Shown piece by piece: positions 25,848 through 35,423 of a stretch of 64,000 nucleotides of DNA. The stretch lies in NCBI GenBank assembly GCA_965220315.1, contig CBDCPP010000002.1:910179-974178 (forward strand). The letters run 5' to 3'. The number at the start of each line of letters is the position of its first letter. Position 1 is the stretch's first letter. The position numbers and the translations under genes are program-made. Below the pieces are notes generated by a model, which did not search any database, was not told the DNA's origin, and saw nothing but the letters and a program-made list of their open reading frames with translations. This DNA comes from JAPOXK01 sp965220315. GTDB taxonomy: Bacteria > Chloroflexota > Dehalococcoidia > Bin125.

Positions 25848-26641
25848 TGGCGGCCACCGAGGCGCGCGCGCTGTCGCTGCGGCAGGGCCGGATCCCAACA
25901 CGGGTGTTCGTGAGCGGCTCGGGCGAGCCGCTCGTCTTCCTGCACGGCGCCTACGGTCTGACCTGGGATCCGTTCCTGGAGAGGTTGGCCCAGTCGTTCA
26001 CGGTCTACGCTCCCGAGCATCCGGGCACCACGCCGGGCGCGCCCGACGGCATTAAGGCCCTGCACGACTTGTGGGACCTGGTGCTCTATTACTACGAGCT
26101 GCTCGACGCGCTCGATCTGTCGGCGCCGCGGCTGGTGGGCCACTCGTTCGGGGGCATGGTCGCCGCCGAGGTCGCGGCGACGGCACCCGAGCGGGTGGCG
26201 AAGCTTGTCCTGATCGCACCGCTGGGCCTGTGGCGCGACGACGCTCCCATCCCGAACTACATGGTGCTCCCGGCGGAGGAGCTGCCGAAGCGCCTCTTCG
26301 CCGACCCCGCCGGCCCGCTCGCCCAGGCCTTCGCGGCGCTGCCGCAAAACGAGGACGATGGCAACGACCGTTTGATCCAGCGCATGTGGGTGTTGGCCTG
26401 CACGGGGAAGTTCGTCTGGCCGCTGGCCGATCGGGGCCTGCGCCGCCGGGTGCACCGGATCACCGCACCGACGCTGGCGCTCTTCGGCGAGCGCGACGGC
26501 CTCGTGCCCCCCGTCTACGCGGAGGAGTTCGGACGCGCGATTCCCCACGCGACGACCGCGATCGTCGCGGGCGCGGCGCACGTTCCTCAACTCGAGCAGC
26601 TCGAAACTGTCGCGCAGCGGGTGGTGGAGTTCCTGCACTGA
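25847..26641 (+). CDS. alpha/beta hydrolase
   Basis: 264 aa. Oxyanion region VFLHGAYGLTWDPF, nucleophile elbow GHSFGGMVA (Ser about 100), acid in GERDGLVPP and His in GAAHVPQLE, a complete catalytic triad. Translationally coupled to the luciferase-like oxidoreductase, so a monooxygenation followed by ester or C-C hydrolysis is a reasonable reading; substrate unknown. Confidence 0.9.
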   Translation: MAATEARALSLRQGRIPTRVFVSGSGEPLVFLHGAYGLTWDPFLERLAQSFTVYAPEHPGTTPGAPDGIKALHDLWDLVLYYYELLDALDLSAPRLVGHSFGGMVAAEVAATAPERVAKLVLIAPLGLWRDDAPIPNYMVLPAEELPKRLFADPAGPLAQAFAALPQNEDDGNDRLIQRMWVLACTGKFVWPLADRGLRRRVHRITAPTLALFGERDGLVPPVYAEEFGRAIPHATTAIVAGAAHVPQLEQLETVAQRVVEFLH

Positions 26642-26665
26642 GTCGCCGCCGCCGCGATCTGCGCC

Positions 26666-26752
26666 GCCACGGCGCGCGCGGATGGCCCGCTCGTCGGTAG
26701 GGAGATGACAGAAGCGGACGCGCGACAGCCTGCGGGGTTCGGCTCCCGCTGG
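26666..26752 (+). repeat. 87-bp direct repeat R, copy 1
   Basis: Aligns without gaps to 34979-35065, about 79% identical. Both encode in the same frame LVG--MTEADARQ--GF; here the frame continues from the hydrolase stop with no start of its own. The pair brackets the transporter/amidase/Cas3-remnant block. Confidence 0.65.
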
Positions 26753-26756
26753 ACCG

Positions 26757-26870
26757 ATGGAGGAGCGGGGCGAGTTGCAGAAGCTGTACGACGAGCACGG
26801 ACGCCGCGAGGCGGCAGCGCAGTTCGTCGAGACCCACCCGCACGATCGCTGGTGCGCGCTATCAGATTGA
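26757..26870 (+). CDS. very short frame, possible truncated gene
   Basis: 37 codons starting MEERGELQKLYDEHGRREAA. Codon use looks coding and the opening resembles the hypothetical gene at 22199 (MDERTELQVLRD), but there is no clear ribosome site. Probably the broken 5' end of a gene in this scar-rich junction. Confidence 0.3.
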   Translation: MEERGELQKLYDEHGRREAAAQFVETHPHDRWCALSD

Positions 26871-26933
26871 CCGCAACCTTACGAAGCAGGGGTAGGGCTT
26901 GAGGAGCTCGGCGAGGTCGCGCGGGAGTCGCAC

Positions 26934-27416
<483 letters not shown>

Positions 27417-27436
<20 letters not shown>

Positions 27437-28148
27437 GGTTCTCTCCGAGATAGACCTCCAGCACCTTGCGATCGGCGCGGACGGTCGCGGGCGGGCCTTC
27501 GGCGATCTTGAAGCCGAAGTCCAAGACGATGAGGCGCTCGCAGAGGGTCATCATCATCTTCATGTCGTGGTCGATGACGGCGACGGTGATGCCGCGCGCG
27601 GCGACCAAGCGGATGAGGGTTGCGAGGTCTGCGGTCTCGTTGTCGTTGAGGCCTGCGGCCGGTTCGTCGGCTAGGAGGAGCCGCGGCTGGCCGCCGAGGG
27701 CGATCGCCAGCCCGAGCCGCCGCAGGTTGCCGAAGCTGAGGTTGGAGGCGGTCTCCTCCGCGAGATCTTGGAGGCCTGCGAAGTGCAGGATCCCGTCCGG
27801 GTTGTCGAACTCGCCGTCGTGCTTGCGGCTGTGCTGACAGGCGATGCGGACGTTCTCCCGCATCGAGAGGTCGGGGAAGGCCATCGCTTGTTGGAAGGTG
27901 CGGCCGATGCCCTTCTTTGCGACGACGTGGGCAGGCTTGCCGGTAATGTCCTCGCCCAGCCAGCGGACCTTCCCGGCGGTCGGGGAATGGACTCCTGTGA
28001 CGACGTTGAAGAGGGTCGTTTTGCCCGAACCATTCGGGCCGATGATGCCGAAGATCTCGCCCTCGTTGACCCGCAAGTCCACGCCGGCCAGCGCGACGAC
28101 ACCGCCGAATCGCTTCTCCAGTCCCTGAATCTCTAGAAGCGCAGGCAT
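27417..28148 (-). CDS. livG: branched-chain amino-acid-type ABC transporter ATP-binding protein (LivG)
   Basis: 243 aa. Walker A GPNGSGKTTLFNVVTG, Q-loop region GRTFQQAMAF, signature LSFGNLRRLGLA, Walker B RLLLADEPAAGLN, switch His in VIDHDMKMM. The long insertion typical of LivG (residues about 85-125) is present. Energises import by the LivH/LivM pair upstream on the same strand; its LivF partner is broken. Confidence 0.9.
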
Positions 28149-28333
28149 TTGCTCCTCGGTTGTCGCTGCTCGTCCGAGCCTACGTCGCTCTGCGGATTCC
28201 CTTCAAGCCGTTTTGCGACCGCACAGCATCCTCGGTTCCTTGCCCCAAGAACGTGGGGATCGCGCGTCCCCGCCCGATCCCAGCGCGGTCAAGAGTCTTG
28301 CGAGTCGAACATTGGACCAACGGTCGAGGCGGG

Positions 28334-29398
28334 TCACGGCGACGAAAGTGATCGAACGACGGCGCGCTTCCCGGACTCATAGGCGGATCGGACGCTGTCG
28401 ACGATCCCTCGGGGAAGCATGAGGATGATTGCGATCAATAGGACACCGAAGAGGATTTGAGACCGCACCGGTCCCAAAGGAATGACTTCCGGTAGGAAAA
28501 AGACCACGATCGCCCCGACGAGGGGGCCCAGCAGCGGCCGCGCACCGCCCAACAGGAGCATCAGAATGAGTTCAACGCTAGGGAACACACCGAAGAGGTT
28601 TGGTTCGATTGCTCGTAGGTGGTAGAGCAAGAGCACTCCCGAAACTCCAGCGAATGCTCCACTAATCATGAAGATCGTGATCTTGTACCGATCTGTGTTG
28701 ATTCCCACCGCTTTCGCCAGCGGCTCGTTTGCGCGAATGGCTCTCGCTGTGCGACCGAGTGACGACACACGGATCAGGTACACGGCCACGATGGCGAGCA
28801 GCAGAAACGCGAGTGTTAGAAAGTAGAAGGACCGAAGGCTATTGAAATCGAGGCCAAGGAAGCCTGGCACGTCACCTAACACGATCAACCCGGCTGCTCG
28901 GCCAGTAATCTCGATGTTCGTGAGCGCGATCACAATGAGCTGGCCGAACGCGAATGAAACAATTAAGAAGGCCGGTCCCCTGACCCGCAAGGAGGGGTAG
29001 CCGAGCAACCCCGCCGCTATCGCACCCGCAATTCCAGCCAAGGGCAGGACAGCCCAAAACGTCAGGTCAACACCGGGCTCTCCGCTACCTGCGCCGGTCC
29101 CGAGGAACACTACATGCGCGACCATCAAGCCACCCATGTAAGCACCGATGCCCCAGAGGGCAGCGTGTGCGATTGAAAGAATGCCGGCCTGCCCGTAAAG
29201 GAGCGAGAGCCCGTACAGCACAATCGCGTTGATGCTGACGGTCGTCGCGATCGTGAGAAGACCGCTGTTGGACAGGATCCATGGCGCCGCAACAAGGAGC
29301 CCGGGAACGGCGACAAACAGCAGTCCACGCTCGACTGACACCCCCGCGAAGCCCTCGGAAGGAACCCTAGGCCGACTCAAGCGCATTGCATGGTGCAT
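28334..29398 (-). CDS. livM: branched-chain amino-acid-type ABC transporter permease (LivM)
   Basis: 354 aa, about nine membrane helices. Typical LivM blocks LSLLYGQAGILSIAHAALWGIGAY and SLGRTARAIRANEPLAKAVGIN (the cytoplasmic coupling loop). Starts 12 bases after the livH stop. The 185 bases between its stop and livG hold nothing I can identify. Confidence 0.9.
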   Translation of the reverse strand: MHHAMRLSRPRVPSEGFAGVSVERGLLFVAVPGLLVAAPWILSNSGLLTIATTVSINAIVLYGLSLLYGQAGILSIAHAALWGIGAYMGGLMVAHVVFLGTGAGSGEPGVDLTFWAVLPLAGIAGAIAAGLLGYPSLRVRGPAFLIVSFAFGQLIVIALTNIEITGRAAGLIVLGDVPGFLGLDFNSLRSFYFLTLAFLLLAIVAVYLIRVSSLGRTARAIRANEPLAKAVGINTDRYKITIFMISGAFAGVSGVLLLYHLRAIEPNLFGVFPSVELILMLLLGGARPLLGPLVGAIVVFFLPEVIPLGPVRSQILFGVLLIAIILMLPRGIVDSVRSAYESGKRAVVRSLSSP

Positions 29399-29410
29399 CG
29401 ACTGACTGGC

Positions 29411-30286
29411 CTAGCCCAAACTAGGGCCCGTCGACCCTCGAAATATGCCCTGGGGGCGCACCATAAGTACGAGGATCATCAGTCCGAAGGCGTAGGCGTT
29501 CACCCATTGCGGCAAGAAGAAACCTGCGCTCATGGCTTCCAGCAAGCCAAGGAAGACTGCCGCAACGACCGCACCCTTCACGTTCCCGAGCCCTCCGATC
29601 AATGCCACCGCGAATCCTTTAATCACGAAAGTGGCCCCCACGAAGGGGCTCACCGGAAAGAGGGCGATCAACAAAGCGCCGCCGAGTCCCGCGATGATGC
29701 TCCCCAAGAGAAAGGCCGCTGTGATGTATCGCCGGACGGGAACGCCCATTAGCCCTGCGGTGTCTCGATCCGCTGCGGTAGCCCGTAAGGCCCTTCCGTA
29801 TCGCGTGCGAGACATGCCGTAGTGGATGGCAACAACCAAAGCAACGGTCACCGCGATCACGAGCACACGCGTCGCTGAGATACGGATGTCTCCCACCTGC
29901 CACACCGTCTCAATAGGCTTCGCGATGATCCGCTGGTCACCGCTCCAGATTTCGACTGCAATATGTTGCAGGGCAACGATCAAGCCCAGCGAGACGATGA
30001 AGCCGTTCATGGGCGCTCGCAGGGTGAAACGAAAGAGACCGCGCTCTAGGAGCAGTCCCAAGACCCCCATCGCCAGCACAGCGAACAGGAGCCCCAGGTA
30101 GAAGCTCCCCCCAGCGGCGACGGTGCTGAACGTTATCAAGCCTCCGAGCATGAGGAGTTCGCCCTGCGCAAACATGACGATTCCGGTTAAGCCGAATATG
30201 AGAGTGATGCCGATCGCGATAAGGGTGATGACGCCCGCGATGGATAGTCCGTTGACTACCTGCTGCAGGAACTCCTCCATACGCAT
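29411..30286 (-). CDS. livH: branched-chain amino-acid-type ABC transporter permease (LivH)
   Basis: 291 aa from the ATG at 30286 or the better spaced one at 30280, behind AGAGGG. About eight helices; GLSIAGVITLIAIGITLIFG and the coupling loop TRYGRALRATAADRDTAGLMG are LivH hallmarks. Forms the permease pair with LivM. Confidence 0.9.
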   Translation of the reverse strand: MRMEEFLQQVVNGLSIAGVITLIAIGITLIFGLTGIVMFAQGELLMLGGLITFSTVAAGGSFYLGLLFAVLAMGVLGLLLERGLFRFTLRAPMNGFIVSLGLIVALQHIAVEIWSGDQRIIAKPIETVWQVGDIRISATRVLVIAVTVALVVAIHYGMSRTRYGRALRATAADRDTAGLMGVPVRRYITAAFLLGSIIAGLGGALLIALFPVSPFVGATFVIKGFAVALIGGLGNVKGAVVAAVFLGLLEAMSAGFFLPQWVNAYAFGLMILVLMVRPQGIFRGSTGPSLG

Positions 30287-30587
30287 CACCCTCTCTGAGC
30301 GCAGCTCGGACTGGGACCTCTTTGGGCGTGGCTGGACACCAACGCGATCGCGCCGTCCCACGGCTAGACGCCTCACCGGGAGAACGGCCGAAGCCTAGTC
30401 CTTGACGAACACGGCGCTAACAACTCTCCATGGATTACCCCCGTAGCATGAGCGCGGGGCTCGGTCAGGCGAGCTGCCGCTTTACGGCCAGCCGAGCCTC
30501 ATCGTCGAGGGGCCACCGTGATGCCGCGGGACGGAGACGTTGGCGGTCGCTAAGTCATCCGCGTTCTCGATTGCGTTCCCGCCGTCC
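30287..30587. other. spacer between livH and the binding-protein gene
   Basis: 301 bases. I see no gene, no convincing promoter and no terminator with a T-run. Confidence 0.5.
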
Positions 30588-31934
30588 CTAGGCGCGGTCG
30601 CTGCTTGCGGTTACCGCCATGCGGCCGTCCGCCTGGAGTTCATAGAAGTTGCAGGTCATCTCGCCGTTTTGGACCTTACAGATCTCATACCCGTTCAATA
30701 GCGTATGCGTGTCATCGAAGCGGAGCGTGCCCAGCAAGCCGTCATAGGTGACGTTCTCAAGGGCCTCGACCACTGCATCGGTATCGGTCACGGTGCCCGC
30801 AGCTTTCCAGGCCTCGCCCAGCATGAACGGGGCATCGAATGCCAGTCCTGCGATGCCTTCTGCCGGCCCGAGTTCTTCCTTGCCCGTGGCGATACGATAC
30901 TCGTCCCAGAAATCTGCGATCACCGGAGTTGCGGGGGCCCCCCAGCAGACCGGGATACAGCCCGATACGATCACCTGTTCCGTTGAGCCGATCGTATCGA
31001 GGATGACGGCTGGATCGACGAGGTTCAGGTAGTAGGAGTTCCCGACACCGAGCTCGATCGCTTGTTGGACCGCGGCGATCTCCACCGGGCCGTTCCATTG
31101 GAACATGATGTGCTCCGGGTCCATGTCCCGGATCCGCGTCAGAATGGGCGACCAGTCGGTTGTGTCCTCCGGGAACGTCTCAATCCCAAGGAAGTCGAAG
31201 CCTGCATCGACGAATTCTTGCTCGACTGCAGGGAACATGAACTGCCCGAGCGCGTCATTCCTGTGCAACGCAATCGCCCGTCGATCGTCTGGGGCGAAGT
31301 CCGCGATCCCTTGAATGAACGCTCTCTTCTGAAGAAAATCCGATCCTTGTGTCTTGAACAGATAGCGCTTCTCGCCTCCCGGCGCCACGTCTGCGGGATC
31401 AGTAAGGAATTGGCCGAGGCTGGTCGACCCAGCCATCATGATCACCTTCGCTGGGTTGGTTATTTCCTGGACCGCGACGGCGTTTGGATCCATCACCGGA
31501 CCAAAGAAGTACTGCACGCCCATGTCGTTGATGAGTTCGTTCGCCTGGGCAACGGCAGTGCTGGTCTCCGATCGGCTATCGCGCTCGACTGCCTCCATCG
31601 TGTATCTCGTGTCGCCAATAACTACCCCACCAGCCTGATTGAACTGATCGATCGCCATGAGCGTCGCGGTGGCCTGTGGTTGTCCAAAGGCGAGAAAGAC
31701 GCCAGACGTCGCTGCAATGACACCGACCTGGACCGTGGCTGTCTTCTCCGCCGCAGCGGGTTCGTCGTCGTCGTCGTCGCCGCAGCCGACGAGGGCAACA
31801 CCCGCCGCGCCGACGCCCGCTACTCCCGCGGCTTGGAGGAAGCTCCTTCGACTTAGCCGCGATCGCGAGAGTGACCGCAGGCGCTCCTTGCGGATATTGG
31901 CTTGCTGATCTGCCGCGCTGAGAGTGGGGTCCAT
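30588..31934 (-). CDS. ABC transporter substrate-binding lipoprotein (branched-chain amino-acid/amide type)
   Basis: 448 aa from the ATG at 31934 after AGAGGAGAAGG. Twin-arginine motif SRRSFLQ (28-34) and lipobox LVGC (Cys51) followed by an Asp/Glu linker, so it is exported folded by Tat and lipid-anchored. The rest is a type I periplasmic-binding fold of the LivJ/AmiC class (VQVGVIAATSGVFLAFGQPQ). The amidase next door suggests an amide or amino-acid-like ligand. Confidence 0.9.
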   Translation of the reverse strand: MDPTLSAADQQANIRKERLRSLSRSRLSRRSFLQAAGVAGVGAAGVALVGCGDDDDDEPAAAEKTATVQVGVIAATSGVFLAFGQPQATATLMAIDQFNQAGGVVIGDTRYTMEAVERDSRSETSTAVAQANELINDMGVQYFFGPVMDPNAVAVQEITNPAKVIMMAGSTSLGQFLTDPADVAPGGEKRYLFKTQGSDFLQKRAFIQGIADFAPDDRRAIALHRNDALGQFMFPAVEQEFVDAGFDFLGIETFPEDTTDWSPILTRIRDMDPEHIMFQWNGPVEIAAVQQAIELGVGNSYYLNLVDPAVILDTIGSTEQVIVSGCIPVCWGAPATPVIADFWDEYRIATGKEELGPAEGIAGLAFDAPFMLGEAWKAAGTVTDTDAVVEALENVTYDGLLGTLRFDDTHTLLNGYEICKVQNGEMTCNFYELQADGRMAVTASSDRA

Positions 31935-32069
31935 GGCCTTCTCCTCTAGCTGTCCGCTCTTATGTGTGCGATGAGTCTCAAACATAATCCCTGATTAGGA
32001 AGCATCCTCGCCGGGCTGGTGTGCCCCAACCGTGCACCTCGGCTACTCACGATTGCCCTGCGGCGCCCT

Positions 32070-33473
32070 TCATGAAAAGAGGGGTGGCCGTCGCTGGTGC
32101 CAATCCGTCTCCTTTTCGTACGCGTGAGCGAACTGAAGGACCGTCGACTCCCCGAAGGGATTGCCAGCGATCTGCAACCCCACAGGCAACCCGTCCTTTT
32201 CAAAACCGCACGGCACTTGAATCGCCGGTAACCCGGTGGAGTTGTACAGGTGGGTGTACAACGGGAACTCCCCCGTGAGGATGTGCACCCCGGGTGGTTC
32301 GACCGTGGCTATGGGCGCCGCAAATCCGGTGGTCGGCGTCATCAGGACGTCGACGTCGTTCGTGAGCGTCCTGATCAGATCATTGCGCACCTGCGCACGT
32401 GCGCGGAGCGCATTGACGTAGTGCATGCCATCAACGAGCAGCCCGTAGGCAACGTGCAGTTTCGTATGCGGAAGATAGTCATCGCTGCGATTGCGCATGT
32501 TCTCTAGGTGGATCTGCGTACTGTCCACGTTGAGATTGGGCCACTGAATGCCTGACAGCTCTCTCAGCGTGATGGTTGGAACATCAACAATCTCTGCCCC
32601 TAACGATTCGAACACCTTCACCGCATCGTTGAAGGCCTGCAACATGCTCGGCTCGCAGTTGTCCTCGTAGAGCGAACGGAGCAGCCCGATACGAGCGCCA
32701 CGGATCCCCTTCCCGAGCTGCGCCGTGAAGTCTGGTACTGGCTCGTTTGCAGAGCCGAGATCCTTCGGGTCATAGCCAGCGATCGCCTGTAGGATCAGCG
32801 CGGAATCCGTGATTGTGCGTGCGAGAGGTCCCATGTGATCAAGGCTCCACGACGTTGGGAAGACCCCCGCGCGGCTGACTCGGCCATAAGTGGGCTTGAA
32901 TCCCACAATGCCGCAACACTGCGCAGGCCAGCGGATCGATCCGCCCGTGTCATGCCCCGTGCCTCCGTAGGCCATCCCAGCAACCGTCGAAGCCGCCGTG
33001 CCGCCGCTCGAGCCGCCGGATTCCCGTTCCAGGTTCCAAGGGTTCCGCGTAACCGGGAAATGCGCTTTGGTCGTGGAAACCACCATGCCGAATTCGTACA
33101 TGGAAGTCTTGCCGAGGATCAGGGCGCCGGCTTGCTTCAATCTGGCAACGACTGTGCAGTCCTCCGGTGCCACGTAATCCGCTAACGTACCGCTTCCGCA
33201 GCAAGTCGGACCCGATTCATAGTTCGCCTTGATGCCCAACGGGATACCGTGCAGGGGGCCGCGATGGTAGCCGTGTTGGATCTCGGCCTCTGCCGCACGA
33301 GCCGTCGCAAGCACTTCGTCGCGGAAGACCGTATGGAACGCTAGGAGTTGCGCGTCGTACTGATCGATTCGCTGGAGCATGAGCTCTACGATCTCGACCG
33401 GCGATACTTTCTTCTGCTCGATTAGCTGGGAGAGTTCACTGATCGGAGTAAAGGCGAGGTCGTTCGCTGCCAC
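32070..33473 (-). CDS. amidase-signature-family hydrolase
   Basis: 467 aa. Ser-cisSer-Lys triad visible: Lys82 (GIPLGIKANYE), cis-Ser155 (ESGGSSGGTAAS) and nucleophile Ser179 (GHDTGGSIRWPA). Length and layout fit AtzF/GatA-type amidases. Follows the substrate-binding protein gene region and is five bases from a small GatC-like gene, so amide import followed by hydrolysis is a likely pathway. GatA itself is unlikely because no gatB is nearby. Confidence 0.9.
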   Translation of the reverse strand: MAANDLAFTPISELSQLIEQKKVSPVEIVELMLQRIDQYDAQLLAFHTVFRDEVLATARAAEAEIQHGYHRGPLHGIPLGIKANYESGPTCCGSGTLADYVAPEDCTVVARLKQAGALILGKTSMYEFGMVVSTTKAHFPVTRNPWNLERESGGSSGGTAASTVAGMAYGGTGHDTGGSIRWPAQCCGIVGFKPTYGRVSRAGVFPTSWSLDHMGPLARTITDSALILQAIAGYDPKDLGSANEPVPDFTAQLGKGIRGARIGLLRSLYEDNCEPSMLQAFNDAVKVFESLGAEIVDVPTITLRELSGIQWPNLNVDSTQIHLENMRNRSDDYLPHTKLHVAYGLLVDGMHYVNALRARAQVRNDLIRTLTNDVDVLMTPTTGFAAPIATVEPPGVHILTGEFPLYTHLYNSTGLPAIQVPCGFEKDGLPVGLQIAGNPFGESTVLQFAHAYEKETDWHQRRPPLFS

Positions 33474-33478
33474 TTGAC

Positions 33479-33718
33479 CTAACCCTTCTGCTCCGCGATC
33501 GCGTTGGCGATCGCGTTTTCGGTAGCGTGGGTCAGAATTGGCTGGCTCTCAGGGATGGTCATACCCTGTGAGATCGTTCTCCCGTGCACCATGTCATGCA
33601 CGGCCTTTTGCCATTCCAACAGCGTCTCGTACGCAGGCAGAAGCGTTTCAACTTCCTCGTCGGTCAGCGTCATGCCCCATTGTGCGAGTTTAGTAACGAT
33701 GATTTCTCGATTGTCCAT
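33479..33718 (-). CDS. small amidase-associated protein, possibly GatC/AtzG-like
   Basis: 79 aa from the ATG at 33718 (GAAGG at five bases); an ATG at 33733 is the alternative. Helical, beginning NREIIVTKLAQWGMTLTDEE then VETLLPAYETLLEWQKAVHD. Size, helix pattern and position directly upstream of an amidase match the small GatC/AtzG-type subunits that stabilise amidases, but the sequence alone does not prove it. Confidence 0.6.
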   Translation of the reverse strand: MDNREIIVTKLAQWGMTLTDEEVETLLPAYETLLEWQKAVHDMVHGRTISQGMTIPESQPILTHATENAIANAIAEQKG

Positions 33719-33884
33719 GGGCGCCTTCGGCATTCCGGGGGAGCGAGAATCCCTCCCGAGTGGATGTGGGATGCAGGGCTAGCAGAGCGCGCCGAGTCCT
33801 GTCAAGGACACGCCGCGTTCGTCTCCAGTCCAACCGCGTCGTACGCGCACATTGTTCCGAACGGCTTGCGGTCCGGAGGAGCCG

Positions 33885-34796
33885 CACTCAATCAGCGGCA
33901 CGGGCGCGTGCGCTGCGGCAGCGCTGGTGGGCAGAGCGAAGTAGAGGCCGTCCACCAATCCTGCCTCATACATGCGGGCGAAGCGCCAGAGCGCAGCCTC
34001 GGTCTGTCGGAGCCGGTTTCCGATTCTCGATGACGACCAGCGGCTCGTCGAGCGCCGTCGCCACTGCGGCCTGGCTCTGGATGGCGTTGGGCGTTGCCCC
34101 GGAGATGCCGAACAGTTCGGTGAAAGTCGGGAGCGCGCCTGCTGCGGCCGCGGCGCGCCACTGCGCTTCGATGTCCAGGCTGGCTGCCGTGACGGCTCGC
34201 TGGGCGCGCTCGCGGGCGATAGCGATGTAGTCGGCGTCCGGATCGTCGTTGAACGGGAACCACAGTTCGTTCGAGCCGAGCCAGTCCGCCAGCGTGCAGA
34301 GTTCGAGGAACAGGTGCTGGAAGGCTGGAGCGTCGGGGAGTGGCGGCGCTGAGGTGTTCCAGGCGGCGAGGAAGCAGTGGCGCATCTTATCCCCGATGCC
34401 GCGGCCAGCGTGCGCGGGTTCGAGGTCCTTGAAGGCGCGCCACAGCACCGGGTTGGGAGCGCGCACGCCCTTGAGTTGCAGTGGCAGGCCGTGGTGCGAG
34501 AGCGTGGCGATCAGCAGATCGCTAGCCACCTCGCCGTCCCGGTCGTCCCACGCCGCGTTCGCCTCGCTCCATCCCAGCGCCTCAAAGAACCACGCGGCCG
34601 CAGATGCGTCGGCCTCGGTAAGCACCGGCGTGAGGTCGAGCGTGTGACCGGTGCAGTGGATCAATGGCTCGCCGGTGAGATCGGCGGGGAGCCAGATCTG
34701 CGTCTGGAAGCCAGCGTCGAAGATGAGAACGGCAGCTGCTGGCGGGTAGACTCTATCGCCGAGTCCGGCCGCCGTCGCTTCACGCTCGATCTGCAC
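33885..34796 (-). pseudogene. cas3: decayed CRISPR Cas3 fragment (HD/helicase junction)
   Basis: First frame (GTG at 34796): LLIATLSHHGLPLQ, a helical stretch, then FLELCTLADWLGSNELWFPF and PNAIQSQAAVATALDEPLVV. These match the end of the Cas3 HD domain and the Q-motif of its helicase. At the P-loop (expected EAPTGSGKTEAAL) the sequence is corrupted, and the continuation TEAALWRFARMYEAGLVDGL then YFALPTSAAA is in another frame before homology ends. The N-terminal HD residues and most of the helicase are missing. No other cas gene or repeat array is seen. Confidence 0.7.
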
Positions 34797-34894
34797 TGCG
34801 TTCGGGCAGACGTGTAGATGTAGTTCCCGATTCCGGAACGCGGCACGGATGCCGCCCGCGAGCTGTCAGCCGCCAGTCGCGAGCACCTATACGG

Positions 34895-35065
34895 ATGCGG
34901 TTGGTAGCACGTTGCCGCATGAAGCAGGCGGAGACGTTGGCGATCTCCGGCATACCGCAGCCGCCGAGCGATGTCGCAGCCAAAGCGCGCGCTTATGGCA
35001 CGCTCGTCGGTGCGGGGATGACAGAAGCGGACGCACGCCAGTTTTCGGGATTCGTCTCCAACTAG
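34895..35065 (+). CDS. short frame ending in repeat R, probable gene remnant
   Basis: 56 aa: MRLVARCRMKQAETLAISGI, then PPSDVAAKARAYGTLVGAGM and TEADARQFSGFVSN-stop. The last 28 codons are repeat R copy 2. Codon-level conservation with copy 1 says the end was once coding; no family recognised and no clear ribosome site. Confidence 0.4.
   Translation: MRLVARCRMKQAETLAISGIPQPPSDVAAKARAYGTLVGAGMTEADARQFSGFVSN
34979..35065 (+). repeat. 87-bp direct repeat R, copy 2
   Basis: Gap-free match to 26666-26752, ending in a stop codon here. It is followed by an AT-rich stretch (35100-35190) that leads to the tRNA-Ser 3' end. Confidence 0.65.
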
Positions 35066-35190
35066 GTAGCAGCGCTGCTCCCCATTGGCACTGATCTTCT
35101 GCTGGCTACCTAAATGTGATAGGAAAAGTGATAACGTAACCGAATGGTTAGCGTTAATTCCTATTAAATAAGCATATCGTGATATTTATG

Positions 35191-35281
35191 TGGCGGAGGG
35201 TGTGGGATTCGAACCCACGATCGGGTTTCCCCGAAACCCGCTTAGCAGGCGGGCGCACTAGGCCAACTATGCGAACCCTCC
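35191..35281 (-). tRNA. tRNA-Ser (anticodon GCU)
   Basis: 91 bases including an encoded CCA. Acceptor GGAGGGT pairs with ACCCTCC; the anticodon stem CCCGC/GCGGG holds loop CTGCTAA (anticodon at 35244-35246); the long variable arm (TTTCGGGGAAA) and T-loop GGTTCGAATCC are clear. Long variable arm plus GCT gives serine. Confidence 0.95.
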
Positions 35282-35423
35282 ACTGGAAGCTTACTTGGGG
35301 TTTGCTCGTTGATGTTCGCGCACTGTATCGCGGGAGCGGGCCTGGGGGTGGGTGTGGATAGACTCGGCGGCAGGGAGTTTTGGAGAAGGGCCTCCGGATA
35401 TCATGCCGGCAGGAGGCGTTCCA

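Noticed and set aside
34000..35190. CRISPR array near the Cas3 fragment
   Set aside because: I looked for regularly spaced repeats of 25-40 bases here and elsewhere in the window and saw none.
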